Shown here one piece after another: positions 7,684 to 15,659 of a stretch of DNA of 45,951 bases. The notes under the pieces are model-generated. The model did no database searches. It was not told the DNA's origin and saw nothing but the letters and a program-made list of their open reading frames with translations. The stretch covers positions 1 to 45,951 of the forward strand of contig NZ_NFIQ01000027.1 of the NCBI RefSeq assembly GCF_002159455.1, in the 5' to 3' direction. The translations under genes were made by a program, and so were the position numbers. Within the stretch, counting starts at the first letter, position 1. The number at the start of each line of letters is the position of its first letter. The stretch comes from Flavonifractor sp. An306 (GTDB lineage Bacteria; Bacillota; Clostridia; Oscillospirales; Oscillospiraceae).

Positions 7684-8229
7684 ATGGTAGCAATTTTATT
7701 GGGGACCGGCTTTGAGGAAGCCGAGGCCATCGTACCCGCCGACCTGCTCCGCCGGGCCGGCGTGGAGGTGACCCTGGTGGGTCTGGACGGCCGCCAGGTG
7801 GTGAGCAGCCACAACATCACCATCACCGCCGACCTGACTTTGGAAGAGCTGGACCAGGAGCAGGTGGATATGCTCGTGCTCCCCGGCGGACTGGGCGGCG
7901 TGGAGACTATCAGCTCCAACATACACGCCCAGGCCCTGATCCAGTACTGCTATGACCACGGCCGCTGGCTGGCCGCCATCTGCGCCGCCCCCACCATCCT
8001 GGCCAACCTGGGTATGCTGGACCGCCGGAAGGCGGTGTGCTACCCCGGTATGGAGGAGCTGATGGGCTCCGCCGTGGTGCAGAAGGGTACTCCCGTGGTG
8101 GTGGACGGCCACATGATCACCGGCGAAGCCGCCGGCTCCGCCTACCCCTTCGGCCTGAAGCTGGTGGAGATCCTGAAGGGGCCTGCCGCCGCCGCTCAGG
8201 TGAAGGATGCCGTCCACTATCACGGCTGA
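7684..8229 (+). CDS. DJ-1/PfpI family protein (YajL-like)
   Basis: 181 residues. The nucleophile-elbow cysteine Cys100 in LAAICAAPTIL and the partner Glu14 in GFEEAEAI align with Cys106 and Glu18 of DJ-1. VLPGGLGG and the C-terminal GEAAGSAYPFGLKLVE are typical of the DJ-1/YajL branch rather than PfpI proteases. Proteins of this branch are credited with glyoxalase III, protein or nucleotide deglycase and oxidative-stress chaperone activity, all debated. The ATG follows AAAGGTG. Its 3' end overlaps the next gene by 23 bp. Confidence 0.92.
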   Translation: MVAILLGTGFEEAEAIVPADLLRRAGVEVTLVGLDGRQVVSSHNITITADLTLEELDQEQVDMLVLPGGLGGVETISSNIHAQALIQYCYDHGRWLAAICAAPTILANLGMLDRRKAVCYPGMEELMGSAVVQKGTPVVVDGHMITGEAAGSAYPFGLKLVEILKGPAAAAQVKDAVHYHG

Positions 8230-8809
8230 GAAAGCCGCCCTGCGGCGGGAGCTCCGCTCCAGGCTGAAGGCCCTGTCCCCCGCTCAGCGGCAGGCCGGCG
8301 ACGATGCGCTGCTTCGCCGGTTTCTGTCCCTTCCCCAGGTGGAGGCGGCCCAAACCCTGCTGCTCTACCACGGTATGGGGACTGAGCCGGATACTTCCCA
8401 CCTGCTTGTCCCCCTGTGGGAGGCGGGCAAGCGGCTCTGCCTGCCCCGGTGCCTGTCGGGAAACACTCTGGAGGCCCGGCTGGTCCGGCCGGACAGCAGT
8501 CTTGTCCGCCACGCCTACGGCATGTGGGAGCCGGGGGAGGACTGTCCTCCGGTGGAACCGGAGGAGATCGGCCTGGTGTTGGTGCCCGGCCTGGCCTTTG
8601 ACCGCTCCGGCGGACGGCTGGGCCAGGGAGGCGGCTACTACGACCGCTGGCTGGCCGGATTTTCCGGTCTGACGGTGGCCCTGTGCCGGCAGCTGACCCT
8701 GCTGGACCGGGTACCCCGGCAGGCCCACGACCGCCCGGTGGACCTGGTGGTTACCGAAACGGCGGTGTACGGCCTGTCCCCCGCCGGGGACGGCGAAAGC
8801 GGGGCCTGA
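8207..8809 (+). CDS. 5-formyltetrahydrofolate cyclo-ligase
   Basis: 200 residues. The N-terminal KAALRRELRSRLKALS helix (Lys/Arg of the family), the central substrate loop YHGMGTEPDTSHLL, the C-terminal LVLVPGLAFDRSGGRLGQGGGYYDRWL motif (ATP and folate binding, GGYYDR) and the final H-D-x-P-V-D-x-V-V-T all match 5-FCL/MTHFS (YgfA). The enzyme uses ATP to convert 5-formyl-THF into 5,10-methenyl-THF in one-carbon metabolism. ATG at 8207 follows AGGTGAAGG and lies inside the DJ-1 gene, indicating translational coupling. Confidence 0.95.
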   Translation: MPSTITAEKAALRRELRSRLKALSPAQRQAGDDALLRRFLSLPQVEAAQTLLLYHGMGTEPDTSHLLVPLWEAGKRLCLPRCLSGNTLEARLVRPDSSLVRHAYGMWEPGEDCPPVEPEEIGLVLVPGLAFDRSGGRLGQGGGYYDRWLAGFSGLTVALCRQLTLLDRVPRQAHDRPVDLVVTETAVYGLSPAGDGESGA

Positions 8810-8840
8810 GCCCCGCCTCCGCCCGGGATTAGGTAGGCGT

Positions 8841-8987
8841 TCAGCAGCAGCTGTCGCCGCAGCCGCAATTGTTGCCGCAGCCGCAGCCGCAGGAGCTCTC
8901 GCCGGAACCGCAGCAGCAGATGATGATGAGGATCAGGATGATCCACAGGCAGTTGTTGCCGCCAAACCCGTTATTGCCGAAACACAT
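8841..8987 (-). CDS. Small cysteine-rich membrane peptide (48 residues)
   Basis: Read on the minus strand from ATG at 8987 to TGA at 8841-8843; too short for most gene finders. It starts MCFGNNGFGGNNCLW, has a hydrophobic stretch IILILIII at residues 16-23, then a tail with CCC, CGCGCG, NNCGCG and a final CC: 12 of 48 residues are cysteine. AGGTGAG stands seven bases before the ATG. Codons are GC-ending like the neighbours. It is convergent to the 5-FCL gene and divergent from mltG. Gly-Cys repeat peptides of this kind occur in clostridia under the loose 'chorion class high-cysteine' label; a role in metal binding or spore/envelope structure is only a guess. Confidence 0.6.
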   Translation of the reverse strand: MCFGNNGFGGNNCLWIILILIIICCCGSGESSCGCGCGNNCGCGDSCC

Positions 8988-9043
8988 TGACTTCTCACCT
9001 CACTTGCTTCATCTGACCTATCATATGCAAAAGGGTGAGCGGT

Positions 9044-9068
9044 GGTTCCGGCCACGGGACCGTTTTTT
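9044..9068 (+). terminator. Hairpin plus T6 directly before mltG
   Basis: GGTTCC (9044-9049) pairs with GGGACC (9056-9061) around GGCCAC, followed by G and six T at 9063-9068. It lies only 7 bp before the mltG ribosome binding site at 9075, so it may be an attenuator for transcripts entering mltG or simply a terminator for upstream readthrough. Confidence 0.5.
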
Positions 9069-9086
9069 CTGTTAGGAGTTGAACCA

Positions 9087-10313
9087 ATGTCTCTGCAAGA
9101 CAATCATGAGGAGCGCCGTTACCAGCGCACCCCCCGCAGCAGTCAGGGGGGCAGGCGGGTGGCTCCCTCCTCCCGCACGGAGCGCACGCAGCATGCCGAG
9201 CGTGCGGAACAACCGGAGCGCCGCTCCCCCTCCACCCGCCGCAAAAAGCGGCGGAAGATGGGGGCCTGGGGCACGCTGATCTATATTCTGTTCGTGCTGG
9301 GGATCTCCGCCCTGCTGGCAGGGGTGGGCTGGATGTGGGCCAACGACGTGCTGGCCCTCAACAAGGCCGAGCACACCGCCGCAGTGGAGATCAGCGAGGG
9401 TGACACGGTGGGCGATGTGGCCGACAAGCTGAAGGAACAGGGCCTGATTGAATATAAATTTGTATTCCAGCTGTTCTGTTCCCTCACCCATGTCTCCGGC
9501 AAGGCTGGAGAGGAGGACGCCAAAATCACCCCCGGCACCTACGAACTGAACACCGATATGGACTACCGGGCCCTGATCTCCAGCATGGGCTCCAGTTCGG
9601 CCAACCGGATGGTCACCACCGTCACCATCCCCGAGGGTATGACCGAGGCCCAGATCTTTGCGCTGCTGGAGGAGAAGGGCGTGTCCACGGTGGAGCAGCT
9701 GGAGGACACCGCCGCCAACTACGATTTCAACTTCTCCTTCCTCAAGGGCGTCCAGCCCCTGGGCGACCCCAAGCGGCTGGAGGGCTACCTCTTCCCCGAC
9801 ACCTATGAGTTCTATATGGGGGAGGACCCGGTAAACGTGCTCAACAAGATGATCCTCCGGTTTGATGAGGTCTTTACCGACGAGATGCGCGCCGACATTC
9901 AGGAGGCGGGCTATACCATCAACCAGGCGGTGATCATCGCCTCCATGATTGAGAAGGAGACCGACGGCTCCGACCAGGGCAAGATTTCCTCGGTCATCTA
10001 CAACCGTCTGGACCGGCCCACCAGCGAGACGGCAGGCTATCTGAACATCGACGCCACCATTCTGTACGCCACCGGCGGCACCGTAGTGGACCTCAACGCC
10101 GACACCCCCTACAACACCCGTACCCACACCGGTCTGCCCCCCACGGCCATCGCCAACCCGGGCACCGACGCACTGAGGGCGGCGGTCTACCCCGACACCA
10201 CCAAGTACTACTACTATGCTCTGGGCGACGACGGCAAGCACTCCTTCTTCGCCACCTACCGGGAGCACCAGAACTTTATTGCTACCCAGGAGCTGTACAA
10301 GAATGAGAAATAA
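9087..10313 (+). CDS. mltG: Endolytic murein transglycosylase MltG
   Basis: 408 residues. A basic cytoplasmic tail of about 58 residues precedes one membrane helix (about 61-83, WGTLIYILFVLGISALLAGVGW), then a LysM-like region and the YceG domain. The catalytic-site motif IASMIEKETD (about 284-293, the essential Glu is in IEKE) is followed by ISSVIYNRL, and YNTRTHTGLPPTAIANPG plus HSFFATYREHQNF close the domain. MltG cleaves nascent glycan strands at the membrane and acts as a chain-length terminator of peptidoglycan synthesis. The frame extends upstream to 9042, but AGGAG at 9075-9079 and an ATG at 9087 define the start. Its end overlaps the U32 gene by 11 bp; the same mltG/U32 neighbourhood (yrrL, yrrN, yrrO) exists in Bacillus. 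Confidence 0.94.
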   Translation: MSLQDNHEERRYQRTPRSSQGGRRVAPSSRTERTQHAERAEQPERRSPSTRRKKRRKMGAWGTLIYILFVLGISALLAGVGWMWANDVLALNKAEHTAAVEISEGDTVGDVADKLKEQGLIEYKFVFQLFCSLTHVSGKAGEEDAKITPGTYELNTDMDYRALISSMGSSSANRMVTTVTIPEGMTEAQIFALLEEKGVSTVEQLEDTAANYDFNFSFLKGVQPLGDPKRLEGYLFPDTYEFYMGEDPVNVLNKMILRFDEVFTDEMRADIQEAGYTINQAVIIASMIEKETDGSDQGKISSVIYNRLDRPTSETAGYLNIDATILYATGGTVVDLNADTPYNTRTHTGLPPTAIANPGTDALRAAVYPDTTKYYYYALGDDGKHSFFATYREHQNFIATQELYKNEK

Positions 10314-11517
10314 AATCGAATTGCTCTCCCCCGCCGGGGATATGGAGCGGCTGAAGATGTCCCTGGCTTACGGAGCGGACGCGGTATACCTGGCGGGCAA
10401 CGACTTTGGTATGCGGGCCTTCGCAGGCAATTTCACCCCCGACGAGATGGGTCAGGCGGTAACCCTGTGCCACAGCTATGGGGCGTCAGTCCACGTCACC
10501 TGCAACACCATGCCCCGCAATGACGAGGTGGCCCGGCTGCCGGAGTGGCTGGAGTATCTCCAGGACCTGGGGGTGGATGCGGTGATCCTGGCCGACGTGG
10601 GGGTGCTCTCCCTGCTCAAGCGGTACGCCCCCCGGGTGAAGGCCCACATCTCCACCCAGGCCAGCATCTCCAACTATCAGGCCGCCAGCGCCTGGTACGA
10701 CCTGGGGGCCAGCCGGGTGATCCTGGCCCGGGAGCTGTCCCTGGAGGAGATTACCGAGCTGCGGGCTAAGACCCCCAGGGAGCTGGAGATCGAGGGCTTC
10801 GTCCACGGGGCCATGTGCGTCAGCTACTCCGGCCGGTGCCTGCTGTCCAACTATATGACCGGCCGGGACGCCAACCGGGGCGCCTGCGCCCAGCCCTGCC
10901 GGTACAAGTACGCCCTGGTGGAGGAAAAGCGCCCCGGCGAGTACTTCCCCATTGGTGAGGACGAGGGAGGCGCCTTCATCCTCAACTCCCGGGACATGTG
11001 CATGATCGACCACATCCCGGAGCTGATGGCGGCGGGACTGGACTCCCTGAAGATCGAGGGGCGGGCCAAAAGCGCCTATTATGCCGCCATCGTCACCGCC
11101 GCCTACCGCCATGCCATTGACGCGGCGGCGGCGGGAAAGCCCCTGGAACCGGTATGGCGGGAGGAAGTGGAAAAGGTGAGCCACCGGCACTACTCCACCG
11201 GCTTCTATTTCGGCCAGCCGGGGCAGTACACCGCCGACGCCCGGTATATCCGGGACTGGCAGGTGGTGGCGGTGGTTACCGCCTGCGACGCCGCCGGCAA
11301 CGCCACCCTCTCCCTGCGCAACAAGTTTTCCACCGGAGACGAGCTGGAGCTGGTGGGTCCCGACGTGGCCGCCACCCCCTTTGTGGCCGGGGAGATGACC
11401 GATGCCGACGGGTTCCCTCTGACCCAGCCCCGGAATCCCCAGATGGTATTCCACATGAAGCTGCCCCGCCAGGTGCCTCCCCTGTCGTTGATCCGGGCCT
11501 GCCGGGAAAATTCCTGA
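10303..11517 (+). CDS. U32 family protein, probable tRNA hydroxylation protein TrhP
   Basis: 404 residues. It begins IELLSPAGDMERLKMSLAYGADAVY and carries the U32 signature E-G-F-V-H-G-A-M-C-V-S-Y-S-G-R-C at about 161-176, with further cysteines in GACAQPCRYKY, as expected for a 4Fe-4S site. Formerly called collagenase-like peptidases, U32 proteins of this branch (YegQ/TrhP, YrrN/YrrO) act in prephenate-dependent hydroxylation of tRNA uridine-34. The neighbourhood with mltG supports this reading over protease. The open frame starts at 10216 inside mltG, but ATG at 10303 has AGGAG at 10288-10292 and gives the normal start. A second subunit (YrrN type) is not next door. Confidence 0.88.
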   Translation: MRNKIELLSPAGDMERLKMSLAYGADAVYLAGNDFGMRAFAGNFTPDEMGQAVTLCHSYGASVHVTCNTMPRNDEVARLPEWLEYLQDLGVDAVILADVGVLSLLKRYAPRVKAHISTQASISNYQAASAWYDLGASRVILARELSLEEITELRAKTPRELEIEGFVHGAMCVSYSGRCLLSNYMTGRDANRGACAQPCRYKYALVEEKRPGEYFPIGEDEGGAFILNSRDMCMIDHIPELMAAGLDSLKIEGRAKSAYYAAIVTAAYRHAIDAAAAGKPLEPVWREEVEKVSHRHYSTGFYFGQPGQYTADARYIRDWQVVAVVTACDAAGNATLSLRNKFSTGDELELVGPDVAATPFVAGEMTDADGFPLTQPRNPQMVFHMKLPRQVPPLSLIRACRENS

Positions 11518-11521
11518 CTCC

Positions 11522-11554
11522 AAAAGTCCAGGCGAAATTCGCCTGGACTTTTTT
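11522..11554 (+). terminator. Terminator of the mltG-U32 operon
   Basis: AAAAGTCCAGGCG (11522-11534) pairs perfectly with CGCCTGGACTTTT (11540-11552) around AAATT and ends in a T6 run. Confidence 0.93.
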
Positions 11555-11605
11555 GTGACCTCAGGGACTCCTCAATCGTTTTATGGCCGAAAGGAGGTCG
11601 GGCCT

Positions 11606-12091
11606 ATGGATGCGGAACTGACTCGGCAGTTTGAAGCCAGCTACGACGCCTATGGAGCCATGGTGTACCGGCTGGCCATGGTGTACCTGGGCCGGACGGC
11701 CGACGCGGAGGACGTGACCCAGGAGGTCTTTTGCCGCCTGCTGTGGCGGGCTCCCGGTTTTGCCGACGGGGAGCACAAAAAGCGATGGCTGCTCCAGGTG
11801 ACGGCCAATCTGTGCAAAGACCAGCTGAAGGGGTTTTGGCGGAAGCGGGCGGCGGTTCTGGATGCGGATATCCCGGCGGAACATGAGGCCGACCGGGGGG
11901 TGCTGGAGGCCATTCTGACCCTGCCGGAGGCCTATCGGGCCCCCATCCACCTCCACTACTACGAGGGCTACTCGGTAGCGGAGGTGGCGGAGCTACTCCG
12001 CCTCTCCTCTTCGGCGGTGAAAATGCGGCTGAAGCGGGGCCGGGAGCGACTGAAACTGGAGCTGGAGCTGGGAAAGGAGGGCTCGGTATGA
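11606..12091 (+). CDS. ECF-type RNA polymerase sigma factor
   Basis: 161 residues with region 2 (YDAYGAMVYRLAMVYLG..ADAEDVTQEVFCRLL) and region 4 (YSVAEVAELLRLSSSAVKMRLKRGRERLK) joined by a short linker, the minimal ECF layout. The ATG at 11606 follows AAGGAGGT by seven bases; the upstream open frame is an extension. It overlaps the next gene by 4 bp (ATGA), which marks that membrane protein as its probable anti-sigma partner. No classical ECF promoter (AAC/CGT) was recognised upstream. Confidence 0.93.
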   Translation: MDAELTRQFEASYDAYGAMVYRLAMVYLGRTADAEDVTQEVFCRLLWRAPGFADGEHKKRWLLQVTANLCKDQLKGFWRKRAAVLDADIPAEHEADRGVLEAILTLPEAYRAPIHLHYYEGYSVAEVAELLRLSSSAVKMRLKRGRERLKLELELGKEGSV

Positions 12092-13503
12092 ATTGGGAGG
12101 AATACAAGGGCGCGCTGGATCGGCTGACCCCTCCGCCGGAGCTGAAAGGGCGCATCCAGGCCAGTCTGGAGGCCCCCGCTCCTGTTTCCCGTCCCCGGCA
12201 GCGGCGGGCGGGGCTCACCGCTCTGGCGGCGGCGGCCGTGCTGGCCTGCACCTTCCTGGCGGCCATGGCGGCCAGCCCGGAGCTGCGAACAGCGGTACTC
12301 ACCCTGTTCCGGCTGGAGGAGGCCGAGCAGGTACCTGCTCCCACGGGAGAAGGGCCGGAACAGCCGGAACTGACCCAGAACACCATCAGCCAGCAGGTGG
12401 AGGCCCAGTACATCCGCCTGCCTGACGGGTTCAGCTGGAGCTATGGGGACAATGTTCTGTCTCGGGCGGAGCGGGCCGACGACGGCACGGTCCTGGACTT
12501 CCACTATTGGGCGGCGGAAGGGGACGCGCTGATTCCTCTGGAAACGCGCACCACCGATTTTACCGCCGTCTGGGACGGGGTGTCCTATACGGACACGGTC
12601 TACTGGTGCAACTATGCGGGAGCGCTCTCCTGCTATTGCAGCGGCACCGCCGGTATGGCTCTGGACTATGATTACCATGTTTCCTCCATTAGCGGCCGCA
12701 CCGACGCGGTGCTCCTTACCCTCAGCCAGGGCAGCCAGATGGACTACCGGCAATACCCGGTGCTGCTGGATCTGGAGAGCGGGGAGATTACCGATCTGCT
12801 GGAGGGCACCGGCTGGGAGGCGGCCGCCCCCCTCACCGAGGTACAGTGGACGGACGATCTGTCCGCCGCCATCCTGTCCAGTGACCGGACGGGCTGGTAC
12901 TACTGTGACCGGGCGGCCAACACCACCGCCAGCCTCAACGAACTCACCGGCCTGGAGGTCTCCAGCGCCTACTTGGCCGAGGACAGCACCCTGATCCTGC
13001 TGACCCTCTCCGGTCCTCAAGGGGACTACTGTGACGTCTGGACGTATCAGCCGGACAGCGGCACCCTGACTCAGACCTTCTCCCAGCTGCCGGTCTACCA
13101 GCGGCATGAAGAGCAGCCCTGGGGCTTCCAGTTCTTCTTTGGCGGCGGACGGGGAATCTATGTGGCGAAAGACAGCTCGGTATCCGTTCTGGACCTGGTC
13201 ACCGGAGAAACCACTGCCGTGGAGGGCTTCACTCTGGCCCAATGGGACACGCCCACCTTTATCGCCAACCCCTCCGGCACCAAGGTCCTGTTTGCCAGCT
13301 ACGGCGGCCAGGCCGACGGGCTGGGCATCTCCAGCCTTGGGGTGATGGACCTGGAACAGGGCGCCTTCACCCTGCTGGATCGGGACAGCGACGCCAGTCT
13401 TTATGAAGCCAGCCTGGGCTGGTTCGATGAGGACCGGGTGGCCATTTGGGGCTATGCCTCGGAGGATTTCACCCAGACCTGCCTGTATCTCTACCGGTTC
13501 TGA
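12088..13503 (+). CDS. Putative membrane anti-sigma factor with large extracytoplasmic domain
   Basis: 471 residues, not a recognised family. Residues 1-40 are cytoplasmic (LDRLTPPPELKGRIQASLEAP, then an R-rich RPRQRR stop), 41-62 are a membrane helix, and about 400 residues lie outside. The outer part alternates short beta segments ending in hydrophobic-Asp turns (QYPVLLDLESGEITDLL, SVSVLDLVTGETTAV, GVMDLEQGAFTLLD), which looks like a beta-propeller sensor of WD40/YncE type. No ZAS HxxxCxxC motif is present. The 4-bp overlap with the ECF sigma gene and the type II topology argue for an anti-sigma or sensor role; this is inference. Confidence 0.7.
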   Translation: MNWEEYKGALDRLTPPPELKGRIQASLEAPAPVSRPRQRRAGLTALAAAAVLACTFLAAMAASPELRTAVLTLFRLEEAEQVPAPTGEGPEQPELTQNTISQQVEAQYIRLPDGFSWSYGDNVLSRAERADDGTVLDFHYWAAEGDALIPLETRTTDFTAVWDGVSYTDTVYWCNYAGALSCYCSGTAGMALDYDYHVSSISGRTDAVLLTLSQGSQMDYRQYPVLLDLESGEITDLLEGTGWEAAAPLTEVQWTDDLSAAILSSDRTGWYYCDRAANTTASLNELTGLEVSSAYLAEDSTLILLTLSGPQGDYCDVWTYQPDSGTLTQTFSQLPVYQRHEEQPWGFQFFFGGGRGIYVAKDSSVSVLDLVTGETTAVEGFTLAQWDTPTFIANPSGTKVLFASYGGQADGLGISSLGVMDLEQGAFTLLDRDSDASLYEASLGWFDEDRVAIWGYASEDFTQTCLYLYRF

Positions 13504-13709
13504 CCGGGAGGGCCGCGTCTTTTTTCCAGTTCTTTCGTATCGGAACTACATTGTCGTTTCTCTCACAACGAAACAAAACTAATTTCCAAATTCCACCTTC
13601 TTGATAATAAAACCGTATAGTTCAGTTTTAAAATGTTCCAGTTATAATTTTAACTATTATGTGATAAAAATAACTAAAACTCGTTAAAAAATAAACTTTT
13701 CAAAACTTA
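13504..13709. other. AT-rich intergenic region with Rex-like dyad
   Basis: About 200 bp of distinctly AT-rich sequence between GC-rich genes, full of TAACT/AAAACT runs. GTTATAATTTTAAC at 13641-13654 is a dyad of GTTA and TAAC spaced by six bases; the clostridial Rex operator core is GTTA-N6-TAAC but the outer TT/AA bases are not matched. Upstream of an NAD-linked alcohol dehydrogenase this is suggestive only. Confidence 0.35.
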
Positions 13710-13738
13710 TTAACTTCTTTTTCTCGGGCAGCTATACT
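13710..13738 (+). promoter_or_regulatory. Promoter of the alcohol dehydrogenase gene
   Basis: TTAACT (13710-13715) and TATACT (13733-13738) with a 17-bp spacer, 55 bp before the ATG. Confidence 0.6.
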
Positions 13739-13792
13739 AGCGCCAACCCACACGGGCCAGCCGCCCGGAGGAGAAAAAGGAGGAAACCGCTC

Positions 13793-14950
13793 ATGTCCAC
13801 TTACTATTTTCTGCCCACCCGCAACGTCTTTGGCGAAGGAGCCGTCAACGAGGCCGGAGCCCTGCTGGGCAGTTTGAACGTCAGCCGCGCCATGATCGTC
13901 ACCGACAAGTTCCTGGCCCAGTCCGGCATGGCCGCCTCCATTTAGGAGATCCTGTCCGGCTCGGGCATCCACTCGGTGGTCTTTGATGGGGCGGAGCCCA
14001 ACCCCACCGACAAAAACGTGGAGGCCGGCGTGGCCTTCTTCCATGACAACCAGTGCGACTCCATCATCTCCCTGGGCGGCGGCTCCTCCCACGACTGCGC
14101 CAAGGGCATCGGCCTGGTGGCCAGCAACGGCGGCCGGATCCACGACTATGAGGGCGTGGACAAGGCCACCCGCGACGTAGTGCCCCTCATGGCCATCAAC
14201 ACCACCGCCGGCACCGCCTCCGAGATCACCCGGTTCTGTATCATCACCGACACCAGCCGGAAGGTGAAGATGGCCATTGTGGACTGGCGGGTCACCCCCA
14301 AGATCGCCGTCAACGACCCGGTACTGATGAAGGGTATGCCCGCCTCCCTCACCGCCGCCACCGGCATGGACGCCATGACCCACGCCATTGAGGCCTACGT
14401 CTCCACCGCCGCCAACGTGCTCACCGACTCCGCCGCCCTGATGGCCGTCAAGATGATCTACCAGTACCTGCCCAAGGCGGTGGCCAACGGCGACTACATG
14501 TGGGCCCGGGACAAGATGGCCTATGCCCAGTATCTGGCGGGCATCGCCTTCAACAATGCCTCCCTGGGCTACGTCCACGCCATGGCCCACCAGCTGGGCG
14601 GCTACTACAACCTGCCCCACGGCGTCTGCAACGCCATCCTGCTGCCCTACGTGGAGGAGTTTAACCTCATGGGCAACCTGAACCGCTTCCGGGATCTGGC
14701 GGAGGCCATGGGCGAGAAGGTGGAGGGTCTGTCCACCGGGGACGCCGCCGCCAAGGCCATTCAGGCCATCCGCACCATCAGCCGCCAGGTGGGCATCCCC
14801 GCCAACCTGAAGGTGCTGGGCGTCAAGCCGGAGGATTTTGAGGTGATGGCCGAGAACGCCATGAAGGACGTCTGCTGCCTCACCAATCCCCGGAAGGCCA
14901 CCAGAGAGCAGATCATCGAGATCTACCGCCGGGCCTACGAGGGCGAATAA
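13793..14950 (+). pseudogene. Iron-containing alcohol dehydrogenase interrupted by amber codon
   Basis: From ATG at 13793 (after AAGGAGG) to TAA at 14950 is a frame of 385 codons, the normal size of group III Fe-ADHs, but codon 51 (13943-13945) is TAG. Both sides are good family sequence in the same frame: N-terminal YYFLPTRNVFGEGAV and MIVTDKF, then after the stop EPNPTDKNV, the NAD-binding [27 protein letters not shown], the metal-ligand region [12 protein letters not shown] and [24 protein letters not shown]. Relatives oxidise or form propanediol, ethanol or butanol-type alcohols with NAD(H). A single CAG to TAG or AAG to TAG change would explain the stop. It could be a real nonsense mutation, a sequencing error or a suppressed codon; restart at GTG 13976 would lack the N-terminal Rossmann part. 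Confidence 0.85.
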
Positions 14951-14961
14951 AGCAAAAACCA

Positions 14962-14987
14962 CCGGGCGTACCGCATGGTACGCCCGG
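14962..14987 (+). terminator. Hairpin terminator after the alcohol dehydrogenase
   Basis: CCGGGCGTACC (14962-14972) pairs with GGTACGCCCGG (14977-14987) around GCAT; AATTATTGTTTTT follows. Confidence 0.82.
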
Positions 14988-15013
14988 AATTATTGTTTTT
15001 CAATAAATTTATA

Positions 15014-15042
15014 TTGACTTACATATCTATCTGTGGTAGGAT
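15014..15042 (+). promoter_or_regulatory. Promoter of the two unknown envelope genes
   Basis: TTGACT (15014-15019) and TAGGAT (15037-15042) with a 17-bp spacer, 23 bp before the ATG at 15066. Confidence 0.6.
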
Positions 15043-15065
15043 GGCCCCGAAAGGAGGGGTTCCAA

Positions 15066-15659
15066 ATGACATCCTCACCCGCCTCCCGGTTCGGGGGCTT
15101 TGCCGCAGGGCACTTTGTGGTCACCGCCCTCTGCGCCCCCCTGTTGTTCTGCCTGCCCTACTTTTTTGGTGTTGCCGTCACCCCGCTGGGCTGGCTCTGG
15201 ATGATGGCCCTCTACATTCCTGCGGGATGGGTCGTGGCCGCCCTCCGGGGCTGGGAACGCCCCTCGCCTAAAGAGGGATGGAAGGCCGTCCTCTATCCCG
15301 CCCTGTTTGCCTGGGGCTGGGCCCTGGTGGGATGGCTGCTGTTTACCTGCCCTTCCCTACTGAACGGTATCGGCTTCTGGATGCTGATGAGCACCTACTT
15401 TCTGGCCTGCCCCTCGTTTATGCTCATGCTGACCGCCTTGGATCAGATCGCGGACGTCACCGCCCAGAGCGCCTTCGGTCTTACCTGGTATCTGTGTATG
15501 TTTCTGGCGGGGCTGCTGCCCCCCCTGCTGTTCTTCCTGGGATCGCTGCTGCCCCATCGGGTGAAGGAGGATTTTCATGAAAAAACGAATGGCAATAATT
15601 GCAGCGGGAATTCTTCTCCTGATGTGCCTGGCGGTTCTGCCGGCATGGAGCAGGTTTAG
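15066..15659 (+). CDS. Uncharacterised integral membrane protein
   Basis: 197 residues; no family recognised. It has about five hydrophobic segments (FVVTALCAPLLFCLPYFF, WLWMMALYIPAGWVVAAL, YPALFAWGWALVGWLLF, FWMLMSTYFLACPSFMLML, WYLCMFLAGLLPPLLFFLG). The ATG at 15066 follows AAAGGAGGGG; the open frame upstream to 15033 lacks a ribosome binding site. The last 27 residues (after LPHRVKEDF) are hydrophilic, of odd composition and coded inside the next gene, so the ancestral stop may have been near 15580. It is followed by an overlapping exported protein, suggesting the two function together. Confidence 0.68.
   Translation: MTSSPASRFGGFAAGHFVVTALCAPLLFCLPYFFGVAVTPLGWLWMMALYIPAGWVVAALRGWERPSPKEGWKAVLYPALFAWGWALVGWLLFTCPSLLNGIGFWMLMSTYFLACPSFMLMLTALDQIADVTAQSAFGLTWYLCMFLAGLLPPLLFFLGSLLPHRVKEDFHEKTNGNNCSGNSSPDVPGGSAGMEQV

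Noticed and set aside
13639-13656. True Rex operator
   Set aside because: Only the GTTA-N6-TAAC core fits; outer TT/AA positions are mismatched, so it is recorded as a weak candidate only.
13943-13945. Pyrrolysine or other programmed readthrough of TAG
   Set aside because: No evidence in the window for pyl genes or a downstream PYLIS-like structure, and Fe-ADHs do not use pyrrolysine. A point mutation or sequence error is simpler.
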